Below are positions 31,268 through 43,130 of a stretch of 64,000 bases of DNA, piece by piece. This DNA is from Blastobasis lacticolella. Its lineage: Eukaryota > Arthropoda > Insecta > Lepidoptera > Blastobasidae. The notes under the pieces are model-generated. The model did not search any database, had not been told where the DNA came from, and was given only the letters and a program-made list of their open reading frames with translations. The position numbers and the translations under genes are program-made. Position 1 is the stretch's first letter. The number at the start of each line of letters is the position of its first letter. The stretch covers positions 5,770,122 to 5,834,121 of the forward strand of contig LR990044.1 of assembly GCA_905147135.1 (NCBI GenBank), written 5' to 3'.

Positions 31268-31440
31268 TTATTTCAGGCCACTAAGGCCCATATTTATACC
31301 TAAATCTTGTAAATTTGTAATTATATTTGTATTCTATTATTTATAAGAAACTGACTTATTACACTGTCTGTAATTTATACTAAGGGCATATATACGAATT
31401 ATGGGCCTGAAATAAACGAATTTTATTTTTAATTATTTTA
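31268..31440 (+). mobile_element. Repeat fragment with 12-bp inverted ends
   Basis: TTATTTCAGGCC (31268-31279) and GGCCTGAAATAA (31404-31415) are perfect inverted repeats, followed by a T/A-rich tail. The phrase GGGCCTGAAATAAA is a common 3' terminus of lepidopteran non-LTR elements. The inverted first half may mean two tails inserted head to head. Confidence 0.45.
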
Positions 31441-33615
31441 TTTTTTATAAATACCCAAGCAACGTAAATACAAAATAAACTGATACAAAACACAGACAAA
31501 GATAAAACATGTACCTACACACAAATAATTAGAAAGTTTAAACTAATATATCAAAATGTAATTTATTAATAATGCCAAGATGTTTCTTTTTAATTCATTA
31601 TTCTTTTCGTTCGTCGGTTTAGACTTCTTGTACGTTTTGGCAAATGTAAGTACCTACATTGAGTTGAGTTTGACATTCTTTAACATACTGTAAGTGATAA
31701 GCACTATAACAAAGAGATCCCAAATTCAACAGTGCAAAGATCGGTTGCTCTGCTATAGCTATCACTATAATTTTACACTGATAGTAAAATAATACCTACG
31801 ATTTTATGATATGATTAAGTCGTTCTCAACATTTCCTGGCAGTTTATGTCGTCTCTTTTCCGACGGGGAAGAACATACTCGAACAAACTGCGTGAAAGTA
31901 ATGTTCGATATTGCCTGATAAGTTTAATAGGATGTTTTTGTAAAGGTTACGGTAAGTTTAATCCATTGTTTATTGCAAAGTGTACCAAAAAACGTAATAA
32001 ACTAGGAAATAAGGTAACTATTTTCATATGTCTTTACCTATGAAATTGCCGTTTTATATGGCGAAAATGACGGAAACTGTAATTTTCAAATCCAATTACA
32101 TTGATATTTGGTAGGCATAATCAGATAACTGACGCATATCTTTTCATTCCAAGAACTAATTTCTTCATAAAATTACATATAGTTAAATAGACAAAACTAA
32201 CAACGAATGTACGGGGATATTTTCTAATCCTTATAAAAACTTATCTTAATGCTTTTTATTTCATTTTAAGGACGTTTATCCATACTTTATTTTGGAAATC
32301 ATGTTTTGGTTTGTTATGTGCATTAAGAAATATTTGAGAAAATGTATACTTGCGAAAAAATTTATTATAATAATATTAGTATCAGATACCTAAACGGAAA
32401 TGGCAACTCTACTCGTAAAGTATCCTGTGTTTTGATTTGATATGTTGATTTAAATTTTAGTTGTACCTATTGCAATTCTTTGTATTATAAAGTTGACATC
32501 GGGACGCTAATGCGTAGTAAAAGGGGATGTCTTTCTATCGTTTACAAGTCTATGCTGATTTACTTTCAATCAGGTGGCCTGCTGTGACATATTAAATATT
32601 ATGAAAAAGTGAAAGAACAAATGGAGGAAACAATCATCAAATAACGCAATATTGAACACATGTGAACCGTTACTTTTTCACACTTATTATAGGATGATAG
32701 GTATTTCAATATTCATGTACTAACTAACGAAGTCAATGTTAATGACGTATTTTCAAGTAAATGATCGTGACCTAATTATGTTCTTGCCAGTTTTCATACT
32801 TTATTTGCTTTAAAATACCTAAAGTAGGCGGACACTGGGCCCTCGGGTGACATAACGCCAAGATGATGATGATGTTTTATTTATTTATTTATTGGAGTAC
32901 CAACAGCTATATAAAACATAATAAATATTATATAAGAGTCAATAAGCCATTTACAGGCACTCGGTCGAGATGTGCTTTAAAATACCTATATACATGCTTA
33001 TTTCGATGTTCTCGCATTCCTATATTGCCATATCCATAATTATCGTTTTTACCACGCCGAATGCTTACGTTGAGAGACATTTCTTTTTAAATTGTTCCCA
33101 CGAGAAATCCTACTACGAACGCAAAAGTTTGGTAGAATGCTTGGGCACTCATTCACGCTGCCGTTACTTAACGTGTTTTTAATTATTATTTTACTACGTT
33201 GTTGCTCAGATTTACTGAATAAAGTATAAAATGCCTATCTAGTCTAATATAAAAAATATCCACAGGACCACACCATAGCCGAAATTTCAGCGAGCGTAAC
33301 CACAGCCATTGATGCGAGTAACTGATCAAAGTAACGTTACACGGAAATCTTGCGAAGCTCTGAGTGATTCCGGCTGGAAAGTCGTCGAATTTTTTTTTAT
33401 CCAAAATATGTACTCAAAATAACCTAGGCATACAAACAGACGCTAGAAGCTTCCCTGGGAATTTTAAGACAATACATCTAAGATTTAATTTAAGTTGAAA
33501 ATTGCAACATTCACATGCAAATCAGAGGATTGAGTCGAAAACAAAAGAGCGAGAACACAATGTTTGGCGTGAGGACGCTGTACCAAGTTCAATGTCGTGT
33601 GCGCGGGCGCATAGC
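31441..33615. other. Long AT-rich intergenic region
   Basis: No gene is seen. A 45-bp family A 3' end lies at 32826-32870 (TAGGCGGACACTGGGCCCTC then ACGCCAAGATGATGATG), followed at 32875-32894 by a TTTA microsatellite and a phrase (TATTGGAGTACCAACAGC) usual in lepidopteran repeats. A short open frame at 32970-33182 resembles no family I know and lacks promoter and splice features. Confidence 0.5.
32826..32870 (+). mobile_element. SINE family A 3' fragment
   Basis: Only the last 45 bp remain: a GGCGGACACTGGGCCCTCG block and the AACGCCAAGATGATGATGAT tail. Confidence 0.7.
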
Positions 33616-33623
33616 TATATAAA
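33616..33623 (+). promoter_or_regulatory. TATA box of gene 33675-34782
   Basis: TATATAAA lies 59 bp before the ATG. A TCAG initiator-like word at 33638-33641 sits about 23 bp downstream, predicting a 5' UTR of about 35 bases. Confidence 0.78.
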
Positions 33624-33674
33624 CCGATGCACGCTGGTCAGAAGACATATTCTGCATCCGTACATTTGTGCAAT

Positions 33675-34782
33675 ATGAAGTCCATCGTAAGTCCTTTTTT
33701 AATTCTGTCGAATTTTAATGGGGCACGAATAGAAATATTTTTAAAGGGGCGGGTTTGCCCTGGTGGTGTGGTTCTGGTGGATTTTTTGTACTATCTGGTG
33801 TTGGGGCTCTAAAAGTGAAGTGAAATAAAAAAAAAGCTTTTATCGCGCAGAATAGTACTCATTAAGACCATTCCAAAGAGTATCAGTCTTTATTTATTTT
33901 GAGCAATATTTGTAATAAATACTCGTACTTCTTTAATTTGTTAAAATATTTAGCTGGATATACTTTTTTAACTAGCGATCCGCCGAGGCATTGCTTTTAT
34001 TTTCGTTAACCAAAGTATCTACCAATTCTATGCCTAAACCAGTTTAAAATAGTGTTCCTTTCTATTAAGTTGAAAGCTACATTATCAGCAAATAACGCTT
34101 TAGTTTTTTCCGAAATTCAATGTGGTTTCCACTGGAAGGAGTCCGAAACATAAGTACCGAATTTTACGCAGACAAGTCGCGGGCAAGAAAGCTGTAGAAG
34201 TAAATCGAAAGTTTGCAAAATTGGATTGATTTAATGGATGTTTCTTAACAAAAACTACTCAACGATATTTTATGAAATATTGCGATATGATAGCTACAGA
34301 ACATCCAAGAATTAAACATAGTCCATAATTTATTTCGAAATTCGATGTGATTCCGACGGGCACTCGGCATAACCTACCTAGATAAATACATATATAAATA
34401 ACATTTTTTTTAATTATAAGCAGATCATATCTACGAGCAAGCATGTATTACCTAAAGCACGGGCTCAAGCATTCACCTTTCTCCTCTTCTTTTCCAGTTC
34501 TCACTCCTGACCCTCGCGGTGCTGTTGGCCGTAGCCTCGGCCGGATACATCAAGAGAGGTTGGTCCTCCCCATCTTACGGGGGATGGTCTTCCGGATGGT
34601 CGTCCCCGGTCGTCGTGAGGAAGGTGTACTCCTCACCTGGCTGGTCTAGGGGCTGGTCTGGTGGCTACGGAGGCGGTTATGGAGGTGGCTACGGAGGTGG
34701 CTACGGAGGTGGCTACGGAGGTGGTTACGGAGGTGGTTACAAAAGCTATGGAGGCTCCGGATGGTCCAGTGGCTGGTGGTAA
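33675..34782 (+). CDS. Secreted cuticle-type protein 3 (Gly/Tyr-rich, YGGG repeats)
   Basis: Exon 1 is 33675-33686 (MKSI, donor GTAAGT); exon 2 is 34498-34782 (acceptor TTCCAG), phase 0. The product is 98 residues. The signal peptide (MKSIFSLLTLAVLLAVASA) is followed by GYIKRG, a dibasic site. Then come Trp/Ser-rich segments (GWSSPSYGGWSSGWSSP), a short VVVRKVYSSPGW, six YGGG units encoded by 12-bp DNA repeats (GGAGGTGGCTAC), and the end SSGWW. Glycine-rich YGGG proteins occur in arthropod cuticle and eggshell; structural role is inferred. A chorion (eggshell) protein is an alternative, since those genes also have a short first exon, but the cysteine-rich pattern typical of many chorion proteins is absent. 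Confidence 0.9.
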
Positions 34783-34948
34783 ATTCGACAGTGCGGTGTC
34801 TAGGGTACGCAGTGGGTTGTTGTGAACGGAAAATTATTATGAAGGTAAATAATGCACATCCGCTAGTACTGCCTTATGGTGTAGTTTGTTGTGTGTTTTG
34901 TATTATATTTGAAATCTAATAGAATACATACATACATACATATGCTGA
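34783..34948. other. 3' flank of gene 3
   Basis: No AATAAA occurs in the first 160 bp after the stop. A CATA microsatellite lies at about 34925-34941. The first canonical AATAAA is at about 35038, inside the fold-back element that follows, so the element may now supply the poly(A) signal. Confidence 0.45.
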
Positions 34949-35085
34949 TTTTCGGCATTCTTGTGTTCGCGAGACGGTAAATTAAAAACATTCATTCAAA
35001 GTTGTACCTACATTAACAATTGAAATGAATGACTTTGAATAAATGTTTTGAATGAAACTGTCTCGCGGACCCATTGCCGAAAAGT
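34949..35085. mobile_element. Fold-back element, 137 bp
   Basis: Outer arms (34949-34978 and about 35056-35085) share TTTTCGGCA and CGCGAGAC/GTCTCGCG. Inner arms AACATTCATTCAAAGT and ACTTTGAATAAATGTT match at 15 of 16 positions. The whole can fold into one long hairpin with a short loop, fitting a MITE or fold-back element. Confidence 0.65.
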
Positions 35086-35942
35086 ATATATATATGCATG
35101 TGTTGTGGGGCTCTATCGATGAAACATTTGTTGTCAAGAAAGTTTTGAAACAAGTTTGCAAATAATCCGTTCACGACAAAAAATTGCGAGACATTTCGAC
35201 GGAACACCAGCCTGGACGTCTACGGCTATTATATTTTAAAGAAAATCGACTTCTAGATATTTAAACGTATTTAAATTCTTTTGTATATAAATTAAAATTT
35301 AAAAAAAAAAAATTGCCAATCTAGACAAGACAAAGTGTTCGTAGTTCGAAGCCTGCGTTGCTTGTACTATCTTCCAATCCAAACCAGGTTTGACCAAAGT
35401 TGGGTCATCACAGTCATTACACAGCTATAAAGAACCAGGTCACATCGTCTTGGAAAACACTTAGGTTACTAACCAGATGAAATGTCCTTTAAGGCATGTG
35501 ACATTTATTTTAATCTGGCCAAACCTGTAAACTTTATCACGTGCAAATGTGTAGAAATCAACGCAAGGACTACGCAATCAGATTTAACTGTGCTATTTTA
35601 CTCATAGAATTATCTAACATTCATATACTTCTGTTATGTATTTAGAAAATGTATATAAACGACACTGTGCAAGCTTGCTTGTCGCCTGTGATAATCGAAT
35701 ACTCATTTGTATCAATAAAATGTGTAATCAAAATATTTTGGTCTATTTAATGTTCACCTTTAAACCTATATTAGATAGTTTATTATTTGTAGCCTTTAAC
35801 TATAAAATTATGCTACTGTAAATCCATGCGCAAATTTTTTTTGTCACCATTAACAATGAATAACAGCAACACTATTTACTTTGCCATAACATACTCGTAC
35901 AGTTGCCAAATTCTGTTTTATGAATATCGAAATAAAGTTGAA
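35086..35942. other. Intergenic, no gene seen
   Basis: AT-rich; a TATA microsatellite at about 35085-35095. No coding or promoter features. Confidence 0.5.
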
Positions 35943-36258
35943 TATCGATGATCATCTTCGCGTCAATATTCCGGTTGTGCTTTCGCGCGCGGAGAGCCTG
36001 GGGTCCACCTTGGCCATGATCCAGGATTTGGCAGATCAGGTAATTACAGTGGAGCGACTGCCATCTGTCCTCCGTGACTCTGTTAGCAGGGGAAGCTGCC
36101 AAATTGGATTATGGTTACATTTTCAGTCACCTGAATGTGTAGGTTTCATCACGATGTTTTCTCTTAGCGTAAGAGCATCGGTTGATGATAACTAATGTAC
36201 ATAACTCAGTAAAGAGTCATTGGTCAGGCACTGGGGTTCGAATCCGGTAACACGGTAC
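35943..36258 (-). mobile_element. SINE family A, reverse copy
   Basis: On the plus strand: 3' end GCGTCAATATTCCGGTTGTG, then GGGGTCCACCTTGGCCATG, CAGTGGAGCGACTGCC and the head side GGGGTTCGAATCCGGTAACAC. The A-box end is degraded. Confidence 0.8.
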
Positions 36259-36837
36259 CAGTATAGATATTACTGTGACGGAACCATATTATATCAGGGA
36301 CATTTTGATTTTATAAGAAGTCGGCGAATTATCGGCTCGAAGGCCTGGCCAGTTCTATTAAAAAGAAGAAAATAAATGTGAGAATACTGGTATTACAGAT
36401 CGTAGCTTATGCCACTCGCAAATCTAAGCTTACCAGGGTGGAATATGTGCCTACAAAAGAAATAAATACCTATACCAAAAATTGCAACACTAACTGTGCC
36501 TTGTAGAAACGTGTAATGGGGCAATTCTCAGCATAAATATACCACGAGCCTACAACTGACGTGACTCTGGTTTTCATTACGTTCTTATTTAAATAGGCAG
36601 CGTTTAACGAGTCCTTCGAGGTTCTGGACAGATTGTAACGATGTTTATTGTACAAGAATTACAACTAGTGTCAAATAAGAAGAGACTTGGCGGGTCACGT
36701 GGTACGACTTGCTTAGTAGGCGATTAACTGCGTGAAATCCGAAGATAATTTATTATTATTATCTACCTATGGTTCCTGAGCTGTCTGCCACCGCCTTTAG
36801 ATATACCTACACCGATGGGTAGGTAATGTGAAAATTA
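36259..36837. other. Intergenic, no gene seen
   Basis: No coding features are visible. Confidence 0.5.
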
Positions 36838-37140
36838 AGCAGAGGTCTCCTTAGAGGCGGGCAACGCCTTGGTGGCGGCCCTGGTCTTGCTGATGTCCAA
36901 AGGCGTCGGTGACCACTTTCCATCAGTTGGCCAGCTAGCCTGTTTGTCTGCCGTATAACATAAAATAAAAAATTACCACAAGCATACGGCCTGCCTGAAA
37001 GTAAGCAATTTCCGTATGTTCGCAATGCAGGGGTACTTATCACTATAGCGTTGTCCACCGAACGTCCCAGTAAAATACGTTGCTCTGGCAGCGAATACGC
37101 GAGGGCTCTCCATTGGCAAAGCCATAGTCCTTTCTACTAA
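36838..37140. mobile_element. Two family D fragments, tail to tail
   Basis: 36838-36973 is plus-oriented (GAGGCGGGCAACGCCTTGG, GACCACTTTCCATCAGTTGG, CTGCCGTATAACATAAAATA). From about 36975 the sequence is minus-oriented (AAGCATACGGCCTGCC and ACGTTGCTCTGGCAGCGAA). Both are much more diverged than the copies at 17510 and 27057. Confidence 0.6.
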
Positions 37141-37862
37141 TGAAGCATATACCTAAATTATTGTCTCCCAAACTAACTATTTAAGAATAATAAACACATG
37201 TATATTTCTGTATAAATGTATTTATTTGGAATATCACAGTGGCTAGGAAATCTAGGAAACTTTATGTACACAATATATACAATTTAATTGCATATTAGTT
37301 TCAAATATAAAAATAAATTAATGAGTAGGACTTATACGAGTGTGGTAGGTTAGTTTGAAGCATATACCTACATTTCAACTTTTAAACATCAAATTTATTA
37401 AGTAACATTTATATTAGTATATTTACGCATTCATCATCTTCCGAGCAGTCAGTCCCGGCTTCTGCCAGGGTCTGATTTCCTACTTTTTCTTCTCCAGTTC
37501 GCCCGGACTTGGGCATCCTCACGTCGTAAACAATTGGCTATCGCACCCAACTATCACTTCTCTCATGTCATTGTGTCACGAGGGCTTATCGCTGTCTATT
37601 TATGCAATATCAAACAATTAAAACATAAATTAAAACTATAAATTAAAGATAATTTATTAAATTTTAATAAAAAAAAAACAATTTAATCTACTTACTCATT
37701 GAATGATAAGACCTGCTTTGATATATCTTAATTTGTGTAAACAAAAATTAATAATTTAATTTATAATAAAATTAATAACTAACTACCTAAGAAAAAAAAC
37801 TAAATTAAAAATACTTATAAATAAAACATGCACTATTCACAACATACCTAATTATCCTATTA
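37141..37862. other. Downstream of the bZIP frame, no gene seen
   Basis: Very AT-rich, with long A-runs at 37668-37678 and 37791-37799. A patch at 37430-37600 (GAGCAGTCAGTCCCGGCTTC; TCGCCCGGACTTGGGCATCC) resembles a dispersed repeat. If the bZIP frame is transcribed its 3' UTR would lie here. Confidence 0.45.
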
Positions 37863-38572
37863 CTACAGCTGCTGGTGGCAACTGACGCATGTCTTCTGGC
37901 GCAGTTCAACCTCAAGCCTCCCGATTTTCTGTTTGAGGAACTGCGCCTTGAGTTTGATTTCACGCTCCTTCCTCCTGCTCCGGCTTTCTTTAGCTGCCTG
38001 GTTATTTTTGTTCCGCTTTCGTCTATGGGCCTCATCCTCCTTGCGGGTGGAACTCACTGCGCGGCACATTCGCGGATTGCGTGCAACCACGTCGCCTCCA
38101 TTCCGCGCCCGGATCGCAGCCTTCGCGGTTTCTTCGAATACTTTGTATTCCGGGTCGTTGACAGCTTTGTACTGCTCCGGCGACTCCGCAGTAGGCGTGG
38201 CTGGCTGGCTGTAACGGCAATACCGGCTGGTGCAGAATGGGGTAGGGGGGCATGTAAGAAGCCACACTATAACCCGAGAATGAGGACCCGGCACTGGAAT
38301 TCGACCGCAGTGTGGCCATCGGCGACGGAGGATGGAACGGCCCTTGCTGCGTGTGCTGCGGCAGCCCGTGTGGTGGCGTAGCTGGCTGCGGCTGCGGTAC
38401 ATGCGATAACGGCGGATACAGCATGGGGTACGGCGTATACCGACCCAAACTACGGCCCGACAATGGAGATACCGACCACGGTGAGGCCACCGTGCGGATA
38501 CCAAGCATAGTTGGATAAATGCGCTGGCATCACGGTCTCGTATTTCTTCGTAAGGTCTGATAGCGATTCCAT
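37863..38572 (-). pseudogene. bZIP transcription factor frame (PAR/NFIL3-type basic region), broken by two frameshifts
   Basis: On the minus strand an ATG at 38572 opens MESLSDLTKKYETVMPAHL. Near 38470-38500 sense passes into a second frame reading LSGRSLGRYTPYPMLYPP, then a Pro/Ser-rich stretch. At about 38200-38240 it passes into a third frame reading QPATPTAESPEQYKAVNDPE and ending at 37863. The C-terminal 60 residues are a basic leucine zipper: RKRNKNNQAAKESRSRRK with the NxxAAxxSR DNA-contact signature, then EIKLKAQFLKQKIGRLEVEL as a short zipper. Such proteins bind DNA as dimers. The PAR and NFIL3/giant-like group fits best, but I do not assign a gene name. There is no intron and no poly(A) tract on the sense side. 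It may be a decayed copy, or a live gene with assembly indels. Confidence 0.7.
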
Positions 38573-38851
38573 TTCGAATTATATGTATATTTAATACTGG
38601 CGTGTCGCACGGACGTGTTTACAATAGTCGCACAATTTTTATTCACCACTTTATTCTAAATTCTAAATTCTAAATAGTGCTGGAAATAGTAATTTTGATT
38701 TATATAATAGTGACGTGTGTTCCATCAGTCCATAGCAAGTGTTAATGTGAAATAAAAACAATAACAACTGCACTGCCTAAGCGCCATTATAAGGGTAACG
38801 CACATATAAGGCAAGCTGAGCGATAAGCGGAGCGGCTACCCCTGTGCTAAT

Positions 38852-39690
38852 ATGAGTGAACGACGTTCACCTATAAGTAAATCTAGCGAGAGTGTTAATG
38901 ACATCGGAGAAGGTACGAGTAGCACTTCCCAACCCGACCTCTCTGCCCTCGCATTATATGACTCGCAAAATATATCAACTTGGAAGAGAAAGGTGCCAGA
39001 GAATGACTTTACGTACCAATTCGATGAATTTAAAAATGAAATCAGGAAGTTGCTTCATGATTTTGGAAATTTTCAAAGTGAAAATATAAGCAATATTAAA
39101 AAAGACATCTCATCTATAAACAACCAACTAATTGAAATGAAATGCAAAATTTATCAAATTATTACAGAACACATTAATTTAAATTTAGATATTCAAAACC
39201 TTACAAGCACGATCAGCAACACCCAAGAAAAACTGAAATGTCTAGAAAATAATGCAAGCACTCCAAAGTAGCCTATCTGCAACATCATCCTCTGAACATC
39301 CAAACATAATCACTGATGACGAGATAATGGCCGAACTGCAAGAACGTATGGAACGAAGCAAGAAATAGAGGTGAACAAAAAAACGCAAAACCATATATCC
39401 ACTCTGTCAAAATCCAGAAAAAGTAATACGTCTAGGAATATACGACGGGGGCAAAACACGTCCTATAAAGGTATGTTATTCATCTCAGGATACAGCTAAA
39501 ACATACTGAGAAAGAAAATGAACTGTAAAGATAACAATATTAAAATCTATTCCGACCAGACGCCTAAGCAGCAAAAAGCCATGGTTAAGCTTCGAGAAGA
39601 GCTACGCTTACGTACAGAGAACGGAGAAATCAATTTAATTATAAAATACATAAAAGGCACCCCTAAAATAATACAAAAAGAGACAAAAAA
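38852..39690 (+). pseudogene. Non-LTR ORF1 (RNA-binding protein), broken
   Basis: The first part (38852-39271, 139 codons) starts MSERRSPISKSSESVNDIGE and has a predicted coiled-coil region (FDEFKNEIRKLLHDFGNF then ISSINNQLIEMKCKI). After a stop, other frames carry EKVIRLGIYDGGKTRPIKV, then NIKIYSDQTPKQQKAMVKL and REELRLRTENGEINLIIKYI, the conserved C-terminal portion of ORF1 proteins in this type of element. Its known role is nucleic-acid chaperoning of the element RNA. Confidence 0.7.
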
Positions 39691-39801
39691 CTAGTAACGA
39701 GAGAAAACATAATTAATAAAATCGTCAACAATAAAATTGTAACGCATGAAGTCTATAGTAACTACGCAGATGTAAAAGTAAAAAATAAAACATTAAAATT
39801 C

Positions 39802-42611
39802 GTGTACGCAAACGTTCGCAGTATCGTTAAGCCGGGCAAACTAGATGAATTAAGATGTGTATTACAAGCTTTCCCCACAATTGTACATGTGATAATACTG
39901 ACGGAGACTTGGATAAAGAATGATGAAGAAGCTCAAATATTAAAACTGCCTGACTATTTGCACTACTATAGCTACAGGAAAAGCTCAAGAGGAGGTGGAG
40001 TTTCTATCTATGTTCACAATAACTTGAAACATGAACTTGTAGAAGAACAATGCGACGATGGAAATCATTTTCTTTGGGTACATCTCCACGCACTTAACTT
40101 GGACGTGGGGGCTATATATAGACAACCAGCAGCCAACATAAACAAGTTTCTGGAAAATTATAATGGCCACCTGTCAAAAAGGAAACGTACTATAGTTTTC
40201 GGCGATTTAAACCTTAATCTACTTACTCCGAAAGACAAATCTGTAAATGAATACAAGGAATTACTTCAGGACAATAAAATTAAAATATTAAATCAAATTA
40301 GTGCGGAACACTGTATCCGTGCAACGGCAACAACAAAAACAATTATTGATCATGTGTGTACAAATTTACGGGATAAAACATTTCAAATGTCTGTAATTGA
40401 ATCTTCTATGGCTGATCACAAACAAATTTACCTTGAAATAAAAAGACACACTCGAACTGTTGCAAATAGAAAACGAACTAAGTATGAGGCAATAGATAAC
40501 TAAAAACCTGCAGAAAAACGTTAAAGATCTTTATAGAACCAATATGCCTCACGAGTATGACGAACTTGAATCGAAACTGCTACAAACAATTACTAAAAAC
40601 AAAATTTAAAAAACCAAAATACTTAACCCACCAAACAAGGAATGGATAAGTAAAGACCTAATTGACGAAATAAATACAAGGAACCAGCTATGGCACGCAC
40701 TGAAACAAAAACCTGAAGATCAACAGTTGAAGAACAATTTCATACAGCAAAGAAACAAAACCCACTCAAAAATTCAATCATCTAAGAATAATTATTATTA
40801 CAAAGCATTTACAAATTGTAAGAAGAATCCTTTAAAAATGTGGCAACTTAATAATAAACTATCAAACTATAAGACCGATACTACAAACTTTACACCATTA
40901 AAAATCAATACATCTAATGGACAAATTACGGACCCAAAAGAAATCTGTGAGTGTTTTAACACTTTCTTTGCAACAATCGGTACGGAACTTGCAAACAAAA
41001 TACCCCAAAAATACCATAACAACTTAACATTAACGCTAAATAAATCTACAACTAATAACAAAATCTATCAGAACTAAAATTAACAACTCCACAAGAGGTA
41101 CTAAAAATAATAAATAACCTTGATACAAATACCAGCTCCGGCTTAGACGGGATTAGTGCGAAATGCATAAAATGTCTCAAAGATGACATAGCAGAACAGT
41201 TAGCAAATTGCATTAACAAATGTTTAACTGATGGACATTTCCCTGACTGCCTAAAGCTTGCAAAGGTTAGCCCTATTTGTAAATCAGCAGATAAAGCAAA
41301 TCCAAATAACTACCACCCCATATCAGTACTAACATAAAGTAAAAAAAATTTGAAAAAATATTGCATGATCGGCTCTACCAATATTTAACCTCTATGGATT
41401 TCCTATTTAAAAAACAATATGGCTTTCGACCTAAGTCTAACACGGTCTCTGCAACTGTCGACCTAGTAACAAATATAAGACATAATATTGACAATAAAAA
41501 GATTGCTTTGGGAGTTTTCATTGATTTGAAGAAGGCATTTGATACTGTCTGTCACGATATACTTCTGATGAAATTAAAAAGTATGGGTGTAGTAGGAAAG
41601 GCTTCTGACATTTATAAATCGTATCTAACAAACAGGCGGCAAGTAGTAATAATTAATAACCACCAAAGCGAACCCCAGCCTGTCACCTGCGGCATTCCCC
41701 AAGGTTCAATCCTAGGCCCGCTATTGTTTCTCATCTACATTAACAACATACATGAGATTGGACTAAAAGGTGATATCACTCTTTATGCCGATGATACTAG
41801 CCTTTTCTACTTGGGGAACTCTTTAGATTTGCTAATAGAACAAGCTCAAAATGATCTAGATAGACTACATGTCTGGCTGCAGTCAAACCTACTGACCATT
41901 AACACATCAAAAACAAATTACATCATATTCTCAGCAAAAAATAAAAAAATTTGAAATCACAGTCCCCTTATCATCAATGGCGAAAAAATTAACAAAGTGG
42001 ATAACGAAAAATACTTAGGACTAGTCCTAGATAGCCAGCTTACTTGGAAGCCGCATATTGTAAAAAACCGCAACAAAATCTCTTCTCTAACGGGAGCATT
42101 ACGAGGTTGTTTGCGATGTCTCCCACGACATATTCGTTATACCATATATAATTCATTGGTCAAATCTCATCTAGACTATTTAATTGAAATATGGGGAGTA
42201 GCTGCAAAAACTAATCTAAAAAAATTACAAATAACCCAAAATAAAATTATCAAAACCCTATTCCAATATGACTACCTAACACCCAAAATTTACACAGAAA
42301 CAAATCTAATGAACTTAATGCAACCAAACATATTTAACACCTGTATTCTTATAAGGAATATCATTAACAAGGACATTCATTCGCAAATCACTTTTACAAA
42401 AAACTTCGATTTTCATAAGCGCTACACAAGGCAAGCTAATAATCTATGCTTAACAAGTCCAAGAACGAATTTTGGAAAAAACAGTATTCTATACGAAGGA
42501 GCACAAAACTATAATAAACTACCTAAGCATATTAAAGAAGCAAAATCTATGTGTACCTTTAAAAATCTATTGAAAACCCACATCTCAAAGAACTCTTCGT
42601 TAATAGATTAA
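39802..42611 (+). pseudogene. Non-LTR ORF2: endonuclease plus reverse transcriptase, broken
   Basis: The apurinic-type endonuclease (39802-40503) shows NVRSI, the catalytic ILTETW, GGGVSIYV, AIYRQPA, FGDLNLNL (GDxN) and a final ADH in place of the usual SDH. A linker with stops follows (40504-41360; includes NPLKMWQLNNKL and EICECFNTFFATIG). Reverse transcriptase (41361-41954) shows FIDLKKAFDTVCHDILL, CGIPQGSILGPLLFLIYINN and the catalytic YADD. After a frameshift near 41955, the thumb region (41997-42611) has MDNEKYLGLVLD and the C-terminal block LPKHIKEAKSMCTFKNLLK. The catalytic motifs are all present, but the frame is broken in at least three places. Confidence 0.85.
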
Positions 42612-43065
42612 GATGATCTCCATGACTCACCATTATGTTTTTCACTTGTAACAAATCTTAATTACCTATATACTATACAATTTGAGCCCTGTAATAGGTC
42701 AACACATACACTATTACGCAAACATAATACATGCTTAAAAATAAATATAATACAAAACTACACCTACACAGCTGCTAATAACCATATTAATTTAACTAAA
42801 CAAACAAAGAAAATATGTTCACTAACCACCCACTATGTGATAGGCCTTAGTAAACATATTGTTCTGTGCACTCGCATCTGTCAACTTAACAAAAATGTAA
42901 TGCTAACACTTTTTTTTTAGTCTACCCTGTACTCTTATTTTTTGTTTTTCTATGATAGACTCAAATTTAAAACGCCAATCGGCGGATATATTGTATTTAA
43001 TAAGTGTTTTCTCTGTAAGTGATTTTTGTAAGTCTTCTTGAGAAAATAAAGTTTCTTAAACCGTA
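42612..43065 (+). other. 3' UTR of the non-LTR element
   Basis: An AT-rich segment ending in GAGAAAATAAAGTTTCTTAAA. The AATAAA motif just before the end fits a retrotransposon 3' terminus. Confidence 0.6.
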
Positions 43066-43130
43066 AATCCCCTCTACTGCCATTTGACAAGTCTCTTCTT
43101 TCATGACGCGGATTATAACTGTATAATGTA

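Larger units (their letters stand above)
38760..43065 (+). mobile_element. Decayed non-LTR retrotransposon (CR1/Jockey-like group)
   Basis: Two ORF regions in order (ORF1 with an RRM-like tail; ORF2 with endonuclease then reverse transcriptase) and an AT-rich 3' UTR ending GAGAAAATAAAGTTTCTTAAA near 43055. No LTRs. The 5' edge is uncertain; the GC-richer CATATAAGGCAAGCTGAGCG stretch at about 38800 probably belongs to it. Frameshifts and stops interrupt both ORFs, so it is not autonomous. No target duplication was found by eye. Confidence 0.8.

Noticed and set aside
37863..38572. bZIP frame as a retroposed (processed) pseudogene
   Set aside because: Intronless and broken, but no A-tract on the sense side and no target duplication were found, so retroposition is not supported.
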